A DNA stretch of 64,000 nt from Roseiarcus sp963842835 (GCA_963842835.1 CAWJIB010000006.1:1-64000); one strand, 5' to 3'. Positions 32,195-40,694 are shown, numbered from the stretch's first letter. A program made the numbers and translations. Notes: generated by a model from the letters alone, not told the origin.

Positions 32195-32955
32195 TGGACG
32201 AGAACAAATCCACGCTCACGTTCAAGATTCTTTCGGCGCTGCTGTCCTACCCCGAGCCGGACATGATCGCCGCCATCCCGGAGATGCGCGCCGCGCTTGC
32301 CGCCGAGGCGCTGCTGGGCGCGCCGCAGCGCAAGGCGCTCGACGCCTTCTTGAGCGAGCTGGAAGCCGGCGATCTCTATGACCTGCAAGAGCGCTACGTG
32401 CTGCTATTCGACCGCACGCGCTCGCTCTCGCTCCACATCTTCGAGCATGTCCATGGCGAGAGCCGGGATCGCGGCCAGGCGATGGTCGATCTGATGGCGC
32501 TCTACGAGAAGGGCGGCCTCACGATGGCGCCGGGCGAATTGCCGGACTTCCTGCCGCTCTTTCTCGAATATTGCGCGACGCGGCCGCTGACCGAAGCGCG
32601 CGAACTTCTCGGCCAGCCGGCGCATGTGCTGGCGGCCCTGGCGGAGCGGCTGCGCAAGCGCGGATCGTCTTACGAAGTCGTTTTTCGCTGCCTCGCTTCT
32701 CTTGCCGCGGCCGCGCCGCGCGCCGAAGATCTCGCCGCCGTTCTCGCCGAGCCGGAAACGGACCCGGACGACATGGCCGCGCTCGACAAGATCTGGGAAG
32801 AGGAAGCGGTGACCTTCGGACCGGGCGCGGACGGGCAGGGCGCTAAATCCGCCATGGGCGGGTGCGGCTCCGACGCGCTGGCCGCCCGGATGCGCCACGC
32901 CCGCCGCGCCGTGCCGACGCAAGACAATCCGATGAGCCCGGGGGGCCGATCATGA
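32194..32955 (+). CDS. narJ: Nitrate reductase assembly chaperone
   Basis: 253 residues of the TorD/NarJ family. The N-terminal LTFKILSALLSYPEPDM and the central QERYVLLFDRTRSLSLHIFEHVHGESRDRG are typical. The protein is not part of the final enzyme; it binds the NarG N-terminus and promotes molybdenum cofactor insertion before NarGH docks on NarI. The start codon overlaps the narH stop by one base, and its stop overlaps the narI start. Confidence 0.95.
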   Translation: MDENKSTLTFKILSALLSYPEPDMIAAIPEMRAALAAEALLGAPQRKALDAFLSELEAGDLYDLQERYVLLFDRTRSLSLHIFEHVHGESRDRGQAMVDLMALYEKGGLTMAPGELPDFLPLFLEYCATRPLTEARELLGQPAHVLAALAERLRKRGSSYEVVFRCLASLAAAAPRAEDLAAVLAEPETDPDDMAALDKIWEEEAVTFGPGADGQGAKSAMGGCGSDALAARMRHARRAVPTQDNPMSPGGRS

Positions 32956-33674
32956 GCGCATTTCTCAACCACGCGGCCTTTGGCTGGTATCCCTATCTCG
33001 TGCTGACCGTGTTCCTGCTCGGCAGCCTGATGCGGTTCGAGCGCGAGCAATACACTTGGAAATCGAGTTCGAGCCAGTTGCTGCGCCGGCGGGAATTGAT
33101 GTGGGGGTCGAACCTGTTCCACATCGGCGTCCTCGTCATCTTCGTCGGCCATTTCGGCGGGCTTCTGACGCCGATCTGGGTTTTCGAAATGCTGGGCGTC
33201 AGTCTCGCCGTCAAGCAGACGCTGGCGATCGGCGTCGGCGGCGTCGCGGGCCTCACGTGCCTCATCGGCATCAGCCTTCTCACGCACAGGCGTCTGACCG
33301 ACCCGCGCATCCGCCGCAATTCGTCATACGGCGACATCGCGATCCTGCTGCTGCTGTTCGCGCAACTTCTGCTCGGGCTCTCCACCATTCCCGTTTCCCT
33401 CGGCCACATGGACGGAAGCGAGGTCGTGAAGTTCATGAGCTGGGCGCAGGGCATTGTGACGTTGCAGCCCAACGCCTCGGACATCGTCGCCGACGTCAAC
33501 CCGATCTTCAAAACGCACCTGATGCTGGGCATGACGATTTTCCTCGTCTTCCCGTTTACCCGGCTCGTGCATGTCTGGAGCGCGCCTGTCTGGTACCTCG
33601 GTCGCAGCGGCTACCAGATCGTGCGCTCCGGCCGCAAAGAGGGGCGCGCCATGCCAACGCAGCCGGCGGAGTGA
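32952..33674 (+). CDS. narI: Respiratory nitrate reductase gamma subunit (cytochrome b)
   Basis: 240 residues, five predicted membrane helices. Haem-ligand histidines are visible in FHIGVLVIFVGHFGG (first pair) and in the C-terminal helix region THLMLGMTIFLVFPFTRLVH. It oxidises quinol at the periplasmic side and sends electrons to NarH. Start at 32952 (MSAFLNHAAFGWYPYL) overlaps the narJ stop by 4 bases. The cytoplasmic C-terminus ends in a short charged tail. It is followed 5 bases later by a PpiC-type gene. Confidence 0.95.
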   Translation: MSAFLNHAAFGWYPYLVLTVFLLGSLMRFEREQYTWKSSSSQLLRRRELMWGSNLFHIGVLVIFVGHFGGLLTPIWVFEMLGVSLAVKQTLAIGVGGVAGLTCLIGISLLTHRRLTDPRIRRNSSYGDIAILLLLFAQLLLGLSTIPVSLGHMDGSEVVKFMSWAQGIVTLQPNASDIVADVNPIFKTHLMLGMTIFLVFPFTRLVHVWSAPVWYLGRSGYQIVRSGRKEGRAMPTQPAE

Positions 33675-33679
33675 GCGTC

Positions 33680-34513
33680 ATGTCCAGCTCAAGCGTAGCG
33701 GTTGGCGTCAAGCCGAAGTCGAATGTCGTCCGCGTCAATGGCGCCGTCATTCCGCGCGAGGCGATTGCGCGGGAGGCGCAGCACCATCCCGCCGCGACCC
33801 CCGCCGCCGCCTTCGCGCAAGCGGCCCGAGCGCTGGCGATCCGCCAGCTTCTGCTGGACGAGGCGCGACGCCTGGAACTGGCGCCGCAGCCGCTGGACGA
33901 CGGCGAAGGGCGCCGCGAGACCGATGAGGAAGCCTTGGTGCGCCAGGTCGTCGATCGCGAAATCAGACTGCCGCAGGCGGACGAGGCGACATGCCGCCGC
34001 TATTTCCAGCAGAACCGTAAGAAATTCCGCTCGCCGGACATTTTTGAGGCCGCGCACATCCTCTTTGCCGCCGCCCCGGGAGATCGCGCCGCCCGCGCCA
34101 AGGCGAAGAGCGACGCCGCCGCCGCGATCGAAATACTGCGCAGCGAACCCGGCCGCTTTTCCGAATTGGCCCGCGCGCATTCCGCCTGCGCTTCCGCCCA
34201 ACACGGCGGCAATCTCGGCCAGATCGTCCGCGGCGCCACGACGCCGGAATTCGACAAGGCCATGGCCGCGCTGGGGCCTGGAGAGATGAGCCCAGCGCCG
34301 GTCGAGACGCGCTACGGCTTCCACGTCATTCGCCTGCAAAGGCGCGTCGAGGGCGCCGACCTGCCGTACGAGGCCGTTCGCGACAAAATTTCCGCTTATC
34401 TCGCCGACGCCGTCGAGCGACGCGCCCTCGCCCAATATGTCGCGATCCTCGCCGGCCGTGCTGATATTTCCGGCGTCGACTTCGGCGCCGCCAAATCGCC
34501 TCTCGTGCAATAG
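33680..34513 (+). CDS. PpiC-type peptidyl-prolyl cis-trans isomerase in the nar operon
   Basis: 277 residues. A parvulin domain at about 115-215 shows FEAAHILFAAAPGD, a region rich in alanine and lysine, and the hallmark SACASAQHGGNLGQIVRG followed by ETRYGFHVIRLQRR. No signal peptide is seen; the first residues are MSSSSVAVGVKPKSNVVRVN, so a cytoplasmic protein related to NifM-like isomerases is likely. It starts 5 bases after narI. Similar genes are known after narI in several proteobacteria, with a presumed role in folding nitrate reductase; that role is inferred. Confidence 0.85.
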   Translation: MSSSSVAVGVKPKSNVVRVNGAVIPREAIAREAQHHPAATPAAAFAQAARALAIRQLLLDEARRLELAPQPLDDGEGRRETDEEALVRQVVDREIRLPQADEATCRRYFQQNRKKFRSPDIFEAAHILFAAAPGDRAARAKAKSDAAAAIEILRSEPGRFSELARAHSACASAQHGGNLGQIVRGATTPEFDKAMAALGPGEMSPAPVETRYGFHVIRLQRRVEGADLPYEAVRDKISAYLADAVERRALAQYVAILAGRADISGVDFGAAKSPLVQ

Positions 34514-34523
34514 GCAAGATCCC

Positions 34524-34850
34524 ATGCTCCTCGGCGACGTGCTGCGCAATCTGCAAGACGAGACGCTGGCCATGCAGACCTTGGCCGCGATGAACGATCT
34601 CGTGCTCCTCGCTCGCGTGCGCGTCGCCGCCGGCCTTTTTGGAGAGACGCCCGGCGAATATGCGGCCAATTCGGTGCGCGGCTTCGCCGATCGGGCCGGC
34701 GATGAGGATTGGCTTTCCCTGGTGACGGCCATCCAAAACTCTGCGGACACCGGACAAACCTGCCTCGCGCACATGATCAATTGGGCGCTGCAACGCGACG
34801 CCGCGCGGCAGGCGCATCCTGGATGCGCCTGCGAAGGCCATGCGGGTTAG
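34524..34850 (+). CDS. Unknown 108-residue protein in the nar operon
   Basis: I do not recognise the family. The protein is helical by composition, with MLLGDVLRNLQDETLAMQTL at the start, no membrane segment or signal, and a C-terminal CxC (HPGCACEGHAG). It begins 10 bases after the isomerase stops and ends 10 bases before the DUF2478 gene, so it is part of the operon. The cysteine/histidine tail could bind metal; this is only a guess from residues. Confidence 0.7.
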   Translation: MLLGDVLRNLQDETLAMQTLAAMNDLVLLARVRVAAGLFGETPGEYAANSVRGFADRAGDEDWLSLVTAIQNSADTGQTCLAHMINWALQRDAARQAHPGCACEGHAG

Positions 34851-34860
34851 GGGCCGTGCA

Positions 34861-35457
34861 ATGACAATACGGGATTGCCTGCACAAGTCGGGCGCCGAAG
34901 GCGGAACCGACGATTGCGCCTTGCCGCTCGCCTTCATGCGCTATGATACGACGTTGGACGGCGATCAAGCGCTCGCACGCTGCGCGCGCAATTTGCAAGA
35001 GGCGGGCTACGGCGTCTCGGGCGTCGTTCAGAACAACCGGCAGCGGCCCGGACGTCGCGCCTGCGACATGTTTCTGCAAAATCTCACAACCGGCGAGACC
35101 GTCTGCATATCGGCGGATCGCGGCGATGGCGCACGGGGTTGCCGCCTTGATCACGCTGCGCTGGCGCAAGCCACGCTCTGGGCCGAACAGGCGCTGACGC
35201 CGAAGCCGCAGCTCTTGATCCTGAACAAGTTTGGCAAGGAGGAAGCTGTGGGGCGCGGCTTCTTTCCCGTCATGGCCGAAGCGCTGGCCCGCGACATCCC
35301 CGTTCTCTCCGGCGTTTCCGCTCTGAATTTTGCCGCTGCGCAGGCCATTACCGGCGGCGTCGCGACGCAGATCGAGCCGAACGAGGAGGCAATAGAGTTC
35401 TGGCTGCGATCGATCATGCGAATGCGCGGCGATTCGCCGCTTTGCGCCATCTTATAG
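34861..35457 (+). CDS. DUF2478 family protein (predicted NTPase-like), nar operon end
   Basis: 198 residues. The opening LPLAFMRYDTTLDGDQALAR, the central CDMFLQNLTTGETVCISADRG and the later PQLLILNKFGKEEAVGRGF match the DUF2478 family as I know it. Members are often found with molybdenum transport or molybdoenzyme genes. No classical Walker A is visible, so ATPase activity is not shown. Position after narI-ppiC-orf108 suggests a molybdenum cofactor or assembly task for nitrate reductase. Start at 34861 rather than an upstream frame start inside the previous gene. Confidence 0.7.
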   Translation: MTIRDCLHKSGAEGGTDDCALPLAFMRYDTTLDGDQALARCARNLQEAGYGVSGVVQNNRQRPGRRACDMFLQNLTTGETVCISADRGDGARGCRLDHAALAQATLWAEQALTPKPQLLILNKFGKEEAVGRGFFPVMAEALARDIPVLSGVSALNFAAAQAITGGVATQIEPNEEAIEFWLRSIMRMRGDSPLCAIL

Positions 35458-35629
35458 ATCGTGGCGTCCCGCGATGGCGCGATCTGTCGGAGTTCCGTGC
35501 CACGCATTGTCGGCCGAACGCTTCATCCCACTTCGGCCGTAGCGGGCTGCGGGATCTGGTCCGCCTGACTGACGACGAGACGGGCTCGAACGCATCGCGC
35601 ATGACGCGAGCCCTGAACCCGGTTCAGCG

Positions 35630-35785
35630 ACGCGGTCGGCATATCGCTCGCCCCGGAATAGAAGGGCGGCCACAGGGCCATGCCCAGGAGCGCCCAAACG
35701 CCAGCGCCCAGAAAGAACGGGCAGAAGCCTCGACTGCAGATCGCCGCGCCCTTCCGAGATCGTTGGCGACAAACGAAGGTTAGGT
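35630..35785 (-). pseudogene. 5' fragment of a second nnrS
   Basis: Reading the minus strand gives RQRSRKGAAICSRGFCPFFL followed by GAGVWALLGMALWPPFYSGA. This lines up with the start of the intact NnrS at 46.1 kb (TQRSWKGAALWSRGFRPLFL and AAGLWAVIAMAIWAPYFSGE). Similarity stops after the residues MPTA and no NnrS sequence follows. It lies directly after the CopD-like gene, in the same order as the intact pair at 44.9-46.6 kb. No start codon is present in a good position. The gene is a remnant. Confidence 0.65.
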
Positions 35786-35810
35786 AGCGGTCGGTTCGCT
35801 CGACGCCATT

Positions 35811-36290
35811 TCAGTTGAACAACCCGCCGTGCGCGCCGGCGACAGCGCCGAAGATCGTCACCACGGCGGCCGCCGACAAAACGAGATGCGCGCGCTGCAG
35901 GCGCCGCAAGGCGCCGCCGGCGTCGCGCGCCGCCATCGCCGCCAGCCTGGCATTGGCGAGCGGCTCGCCAACGAAGACCATCAGCATGAACAGCGCCCAC
36001 AGTCCGAACATCGCGTCCATCCACCAGAACGCGGCGTCGCCGAATCGGCTCCACAGATCGAGACGCCAAGTCATCCATAGCCCCGTCGCGCCGGCGAGCG
36101 GAATCGAGACGCGGACTTGCGCCGCGAAACGTCGCTCGATCGCCTCGAACAGGGCCCACCCGCGGGCGCTGTCTGCGCTCGCGAGGGCGAGCGGCAGCGC
36201 GACGAAGGTGACGAATGCGACGCCGCCAATCCAGTGAGTGACGAAGAGCACATGCAGTGCGCGAGCGAGCGCGATGTCGTCGATCATCAT
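35811..36290 (-). CDS. CopD-like four-helix membrane protein, first copy
   Basis: 159 residues with about four membrane segments: ALARALHVLFVTHWIGGVAF, then PLAGATGLWMTWRLDLW, a helix around AMFGLWALFMLMVFVG, and VLSAAAVVTIFGAVAGAHGG. Conserved histidines in HVLFVTHW could bind haem or metal, as in CopD/DUF2269-like proteins. A close paralogue lies at 46141-46611 next to intact nnrS. This copy is followed by the broken nnrS fragment. It follows narK on the same strand with a 155-base gap. Function is not known; the repeated nnrS pairing suggests an NO-related role. Confidence 0.75.
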   Translation of the reverse strand: MMIDDIALARALHVLFVTHWIGGVAFVTFVALPLALASADSARGWALFEAIERRFAAQVRVSIPLAGATGLWMTWRLDLWSRFGDAAFWWMDAMFGLWALFMLMVFVGEPLANARLAAMAARDAGGALRRLQRAHLVLSAAAVVTIFGAVAGAHGGLFN

Positions 36291-36445
36291 CTGACCCTCG
36301 AAGTCGAGCGCGCACCTATGCGCTCGTGGCCGGCGCGGCCGGACCGCCTAATCAACGCATTCCAGACCTGAACGACGCGGCGCTTCGTCGCCGAATGGTC
36401 TCCGCATGGGCGCCGCTGCGCCTCAGACATGCGACTTGGTCCTGA

Positions 36446-39196
36446 CTATTCCGCCGCCTTGGCTTGCGGCGGGCCGACGCGGCGCGCGCGTTCGACGTCG
36501 TAGAGCAACCCGCCTTTACGCGCGTAGACGGCCCAGGTGATGACGAGGCAACTGACATAGAAAAGCAGGAATCCCCACAGCGCGGCCTGCGCGCCGCCCG
36601 TCAGCGCGATCGACGTGCCGTAGCTCTTGGGGATGAAGAAGGCGCCGAAGGCGGCGATCGCCGAGGTGAACCCGGTGATCGCTGCCGATTCCTTCTCCGC
36701 TTCGATGCGGCGCGCCTCGGCATCGGCGTTCGGCATCAGCCGTTCCATTTCCTTGCGCATGATCGAGGGGATCATCTGGAAGGTCGAGGCGTTGCCGACG
36801 CCGCTGGCGAAGAACAGCAGCAGGAAGCTGGCGAAGAAGCCCCAGAAGGCGCCCGGCTGGTCCTTGGCGCCGATGAACCACAGCACGCATGCCGCGCCGA
36901 CCATCATCAGCGCGAACACCCACAGCGTGACGCGCGCGCCGCCGTAGCGATCCGACAATTTGCCGGTCATCGAGCGCGACAGCGCGCCGACGAGCGGCCC
37001 GAGGAAGGCGTATTGCAGCGCGTTGACGTCGGGAAACAGAATCTTGGCGAGCAGCGGGAAGCCGGCGGAATAGCCGATGAACGAGCCGAAGGTTCCCGTA
37101 TAGAGCCAGCACATGATCCAATTATGTTTGCGCTGGAAGATGATCGCCTGTTCGGCGAACGACGCCTTGGCCGAGGCGATGTCGTTCATGCCGAACCAGG
37201 CCGCGAAAGCCGAGACGACGATGAACGGCACGAAAATGAAGCTGGCGTTCTGCAACCAGAGCGGCGTATCGCCGGTCGGCCCCTTCACCACGATCGGATC
37301 GCCGCCCAGCCAGCCGAACACGCCCGCCGTGATGACGAGCGGCGCCGCGAACTGCACGACGCTGACGCCGAGATTGCCGAGGCCCGCGTTGAGCGCGAGC
37401 GCGTTGCCCTTCTCGGCCTTGGGGAAGAAGAACGAGATGTTCGCCATCGAGGACGCGAAATTGCCGCCGCCGAAGCCGCACAGCAGCGCGAGGATCAGCA
37501 GGATGACATACGGCGTATGGGGGTTCTGCACCGCGAAGCCGATGCCGATCGCCGGGATCAGCAACGACCAAGTGGCGAGCGTCGTCCACAGCCGGCCGCC
37601 GAAGATCGGCACCATGAACGAATAGAAGATGCGCAGCGTGGCGCCCGACAGGCCGGGCAGCGCCGCGAGCCAGAACAATTCGTCGGTCGACAGCTTGAAG
37701 CCGACCTGCGGCAGGCTGGCGACGACCACCGACCACACCTGCCAGATCGCGAAAGAAAGCAGCAGCGCCGGGATCGAAATCCACAGGTTGCGGCGCGCGA
37801 TGGGGCGGCCTTTGTTCGCCCAGAACGCCGGATCCTCGGGACGCCAGTCGGTGAGCACGCTGTCGCCGACCGGCGCCGCGGCGCTCGGCTGCGGCATGCC
37901 CTGCAACTCGGGAAGCGCCGGCAGCGCCTCCAGCGTCTTGCCGACCGCCTCGTGCTCCATGTGGCGGATCGCAAAGTGCATCCAGGCGAGCGCGCCCGCG
38001 GCCAACAGGAACAACGCCATGAAGCAGCTGGTTCGCAAGCCGGTGAGGTCGAGCAGCAGGCCGAACAGGATCGGCAGCACGAAGCCACCGAGGCCGCCGA
38101 TCATACCGACGAGGCCGCCGACCGAACCGACATAATCGGGGTAGTAGACGGGAATGTGCTTGTAGACGGCCGCCATGCCGAGGGCCATGAAGAAGCCGAG
38201 CACGAAAATCGTGACCGTGAACGGTATGGCGCCCATTTCAAGATGGAAGGCGAAGGTCGCCTTCGCGCCGTGTACGACGTAATCGGTCGGCGGATAGGCG
38301 AGAACGAAGGTCGTCGCCACCGCGACGAGCAACGACCAGTACATCACGCGTCGCGCGCCATAGACGTCCGAGAGATGGCCGCCATAGGCGCGGAAAATAG
38401 CCGCCGCCACGGAGAAGAAGGCGGCGAGCGGCCCCGCCAAGCGAATGTCGACACCATAGACGTTGACGAAATATTGCGGCAGCCACAGCGACAGAGCGAC
38501 GAAGCCGCCGAACGCGAAGAAGTAATAGAGCGAAAAGCGCCAGACCTGGACATTCTTCAGCGGCTCGAGTTCGAGCCACACGCTGCGCGGCCTGGCGCCC
38601 GTGCGGCGTCGCTCGGCGACGACAGGATCGTCCTTGGTCGCGAACCAGAATACGAGGGCCATCGCGACCAGCGCGGCGGCCCAAACCTGCGCCACCATCT
38701 GCCAGCCGTAGGCGACGAGGACGAAGGGCGCGAGGAACATGGTGACCGCGGCGCCGACATTGCCGACGCCGAAAATGCCGAGCGCGGCGCCCTGCTTCTC
38801 GACCGGATACCAGCGCGAAACATAGGCGATGCCGACCGCGAACGAGCCGCCGGCGACGCCGACCCCCAACGCCGCCGCGAGCGTCTCGGCATAGCCGTGC
38901 GCATGGGACAACAAGAACGTCGCGACCGCCGCGGCGAGCATCGTGACGGTGAAAACGATCCGGCCGCCTGACCGATCGGCCCAGATTCCGAGCACGATGC
39001 GGATCAGCGATCCCGTCAGGATCGGCGTGCCCAAGAGCAGTCCGAACTGCGTCTCGTTGAGACCCAGCTCCTGGCGAAGGCGCACGCCGATGATCGAAAA
39101 AATCGTCCACACCGCGAAGCAGACGGCGAAGGCGATCGTGCTCATCGACAACGCGGCGCGCTGATCGGCGCGATCGACTTCTCGCAAGGCCGGCAT
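36446..39196 (-). CDS. narK: Nitrate/nitrite transporter, NarK1-NarK2 fusion
   Basis: 916 residues with two complete MFS domains joined around residues 440-490. Domain 1 begins STIAFAVCFAVWTIFSIIGV. Domain 2 begins ARRNLWISIPALLLSFAIWQ near residue 480. Each has the nitrate-porter glycine-rich segments (for example GFGGGNFASSMANISFFFP in domain 2). In Paracoccus-type fusions NarK1 is a nitrate/proton symporter and NarK2 a nitrate/nitrite exchanger. Start at 39196 (MPALREVDRADQRAAL) has a GGGAGC site; the longer frame upstream is not conserved. A TTGAC-N4-GTCAA box lies 71 bases before the start. Confidence 0.93.
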   Translation of the reverse strand: MPALREVDRADQRAALSMSTIAFAVCFAVWTIFSIIGVRLRQELGLNETQFGLLLGTPILTGSLIRIVLGIWADRSGGRIVFTVTMLAAAVATFLLSHAHGYAETLAAALGVGVAGGSFAVGIAYVSRWYPVEKQGAALGIFGVGNVGAAVTMFLAPFVLVAYGWQMVAQVWAAALVAMALVFWFATKDDPVVAERRRTGARPRSVWLELEPLKNVQVWRFSLYYFFAFGGFVALSLWLPQYFVNVYGVDIRLAGPLAAFFSVAAAIFRAYGGHLSDVYGARRVMYWSLLVAVATTFVLAYPPTDYVVHGAKATFAFHLEMGAIPFTVTIFVLGFFMALGMAAVYKHIPVYYPDYVGSVGGLVGMIGGLGGFVLPILFGLLLDLTGLRTSCFMALFLLAAGALAWMHFAIRHMEHEAVGKTLEALPALPELQGMPQPSAAAPVGDSVLTDWRPEDPAFWANKGRPIARRNLWISIPALLLSFAIWQVWSVVVASLPQVGFKLSTDELFWLAALPGLSGATLRIFYSFMVPIFGGRLWTTLATWSLLIPAIGIGFAVQNPHTPYVILLILALLCGFGGGNFASSMANISFFFPKAEKGNALALNAGLGNLGVSVVQFAAPLVITAGVFGWLGGDPIVVKGPTGDTPLWLQNASFIFVPFIVVSAFAAWFGMNDIASAKASFAEQAIIFQRKHNWIMCWLYTGTFGSFIGYSAGFPLLAKILFPDVNALQYAFLGPLVGALSRSMTGKLSDRYGGARVTLWVFALMMVGAACVLWFIGAKDQPGAFWGFFASFLLLFFASGVGNASTFQMIPSIMRKEMERLMPNADAEARRIEAEKESAAITGFTSAIAAFGAFFIPKSYGTSIALTGGAQAALWGFLLFYVSCLVITWAVYARKGGLLYDVERARRVGPPQAKAAE

Positions 39197-39266
39197 GAGT
39201 GCTCCCAAATGACGCGGCGCGCTTTCGGCGCCGCAGCAAACGGTAACGGAATTTCGAGACGCATCC

Positions 39267-39280
39267 TTGACGATAGTCAA
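39267..39280. promoter_or_regulatory. FNR/NarR-type box upstream of narK
   Basis: TTGAC-GATA-GTCAA, a perfect palindrome with the same arms as the box before narG. It is 71 bases upstream of the narK start on the minus strand and about 186 bases upstream of the divergent ygbA. Confidence 0.75.
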
Positions 39281-39465
39281 GACCGACACCGACAAATGCG
39301 GCTAGGAAAATCACGTTCGAACCGGAGGCGAGCCGACGCTGGCGAGGCGCGCATCGGCGACAATGCGGACGCCCAACCGGCGTCGTTTTAAGATGCGGAT
39401 TTATCGGAGTCATTTATCCAGCATGGTCGTTTCACCAGCACAATCACGATCAACAACGCGCGACC

Positions 39466-39837
39466 ATGGCTAGTTTCGCAAGGGATGCCGCCGGAGAGGC
39501 TGAGTCCGCCCGGCGCGCACGCGAGTTCAAGACCATCGTCGTCATGCTGCATATGTATTGCCGCGCCCATCACGGCTCAAAGGCGGCGCCGCTCTGTGAC
39601 GGTTGCGTCGAGTTGCACGACTACGCTCGCCGGCGCCTGGAGCGTTGCGTGTTCGGCGAGGCCAAGCCGACCTGCGCCAATTGCGCCGTGCATTGCTACA
39701 AGGCCGTCATGCGCGAGCGCGTCAGGCAGGTGATGCGCTGGGCCGGCCCGCGCATGATCTGGCGCCACCCCGTGCTTGCCGTCTGGCACATCCTCGACGG
39801 GCGACGGCCGACCCCGACGCTTCAGCGGCGGCGATAG
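39466..39837 (+). CDS. YgbA-like nitrous oxide-stimulated promoter family protein
   Basis: 123 residues with many cysteines: MLHMYCRAHHGSKAAPLCDG, then CVELHDYARRRLERCVFGE and PTCANCAVHCYKAVMRERVR. This layout, ending with RQVMRWAGPRMIWRHP, matches the E. coli YgbA family, which is induced by nitrosative stress and helps growth when NO is present. The cysteine clusters could bind iron or Fe-S, which is inference. It is divergent from narK. The last 16 bases overlap the convergent small membrane gene. Confidence 0.85.
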   Translation: MASFARDAAGEAESARRAREFKTIVVMLHMYCRAHHGSKAAPLCDGCVELHDYARRRLERCVFGEAKPTCANCAVHCYKAVMRERVRQVMRWAGPRMIWRHPVLAVWHILDGRRPTPTLQRRR

Positions 39838-40157
39838 CGCTCCTGCAAGGGCGCGCTGCGCAGAAGGAAGCCGGCCAGCACGCTGACGGCGGCGACGGCG
39901 GCCAGGATCAAGGCGGCGCGCAGCCAGGGTTCGCCGAAGGCTCGGCGCATCTGCGCAATTTGCCAGGCCGTCTCGACCCAGACGGCGGCTGCGCCATAGG
40001 CCAGCCCTTGCAGGAGAAGCAGGCTCCAGCGCCGGCGCACGAAAAACAGCGCCGGCGCCGCCAGACACAGCGCGGTCGCGACGAAGCTGCCCATGCGCAG
40101 GAAGTGGGCTGCGATGAGGCAAGCGGCAATGACGTAAAACACGATGCGAGCAATCAT
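39822..40157 (-). CDS. Small membrane protein of unknown function
   Basis: 111 residues, three to four hydrophobic segments: IVFYVIAACLIAAHFLRMG, TALCLAAPALFFV, WSLLLLQGLAYGAAAVWVE, and AALILAAVAAVSVLAGFLL. The C-terminus is basic. I do not recognise a family with certainty. The gene is convergent with ygbA (16-base overlap) and has an ATG with no strong ribosome site. A role linked to nitrogen oxides is possible only by location. Confidence 0.65.
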   Translation of the reverse strand: MIARIVFYVIAACLIAAHFLRMGSFVATALCLAAPALFFVRRRWSLLLLQGLAYGAAAVWVETAWQIAQMRRAFGEPWLRAALILAAVAAVSVLAGFLLRSAPLQERYRRR

Positions 40158-40382
40158 GGCGCTATCTCGGTCCTATTATCGTGGATCCGCCTTGACCGCG
40201 GGTAAGTCAGCGGGATTTTCTGGATGGGTAGGTCGCGAGAACCGCAACCGGACGTGCCGTCGCAAATCGAGAATGCGCTTCGCGAACACGTCGACACGGT
40301 CTAATATTTGGCGCCGTCTCCCTGTTAGAGATGGAAAGCCGGTCCTGACCCTCTCATGCGAGGTCGAACCAACGCCACTCGC

Positions 40383-40694
40383 TCAGCCGGTGCTCCAAGC
40401 GCGCGGCTTGCGCATTCCCGCGATCTTGCAGGCCTGGCCGGGGTAGCCGAATGGGAACAGTTCGAAGAGACGATTGCGCGGCGCGCCTCGCGTTTCGGCC
40501 AAACGGCGCATGACGAAGCGCGCGTCGGGCGCGACCTGATGCTCGTCGTAATACTTCCGCATGAAGCGAATCGCCTCCCAATGCTCGTCGGTCAACGTGA
40601 CGTTCATCGCGTCGGCCGTCGCGCGAGCCCAATCCTCGCTCCACTCGCTCGGATCGACGAGATAGCCTTCCACATCAAGCGACGGAGCGTTCAC
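40383..40694 (-). CDS. TusE/DsrC-like sulfur relay protein
   Basis: 103 residues. LDVEGYLVDPSEWSEDWAR, then LTDEHWEAIRFMRKYYDEHQ and the C-terminal LFPFGYPGQACKIAGMRKPR match TusE/DsrC. The conserved cysteine in the C-terminal segment is present. The second, near-terminal cysteine of true DsrC is absent (the end is AWSTG), so it is the single-cysteine, TusE-like kind. The best start is GTG at 40694 with GGAGGAAGA just upstream. TusE accepts sulfur from TusBCD for tRNA thiolation, but tusBCD is not here. Its place among NO-response genes, behind an FNR-like box, suggests an anaerobic role. Confidence 0.8.
   Translation of the reverse strand: MNAPSLDVEGYLVDPSEWSEDWARATADAMNVTLTDEHWEAIRFMRKYYDEHQVAPDARFVMRRLAETRGAPRNRLFELFPFGYPGQACKIAGMRKPRAWSTG

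Noticed and set aside
36464..38971. Plus-strand open frame of 835 codons rich in Arg, Glu and Asp
   Set aside because: Shadow of narK; the composition is that of reversed hydrophobic codons, without family signal.
40383..40694. True DsrC with dissimilatory sulfur metabolism
   Set aside because: The second C-terminal cysteine is missing and no dsr genes are present, so TusE-like is the safer label.
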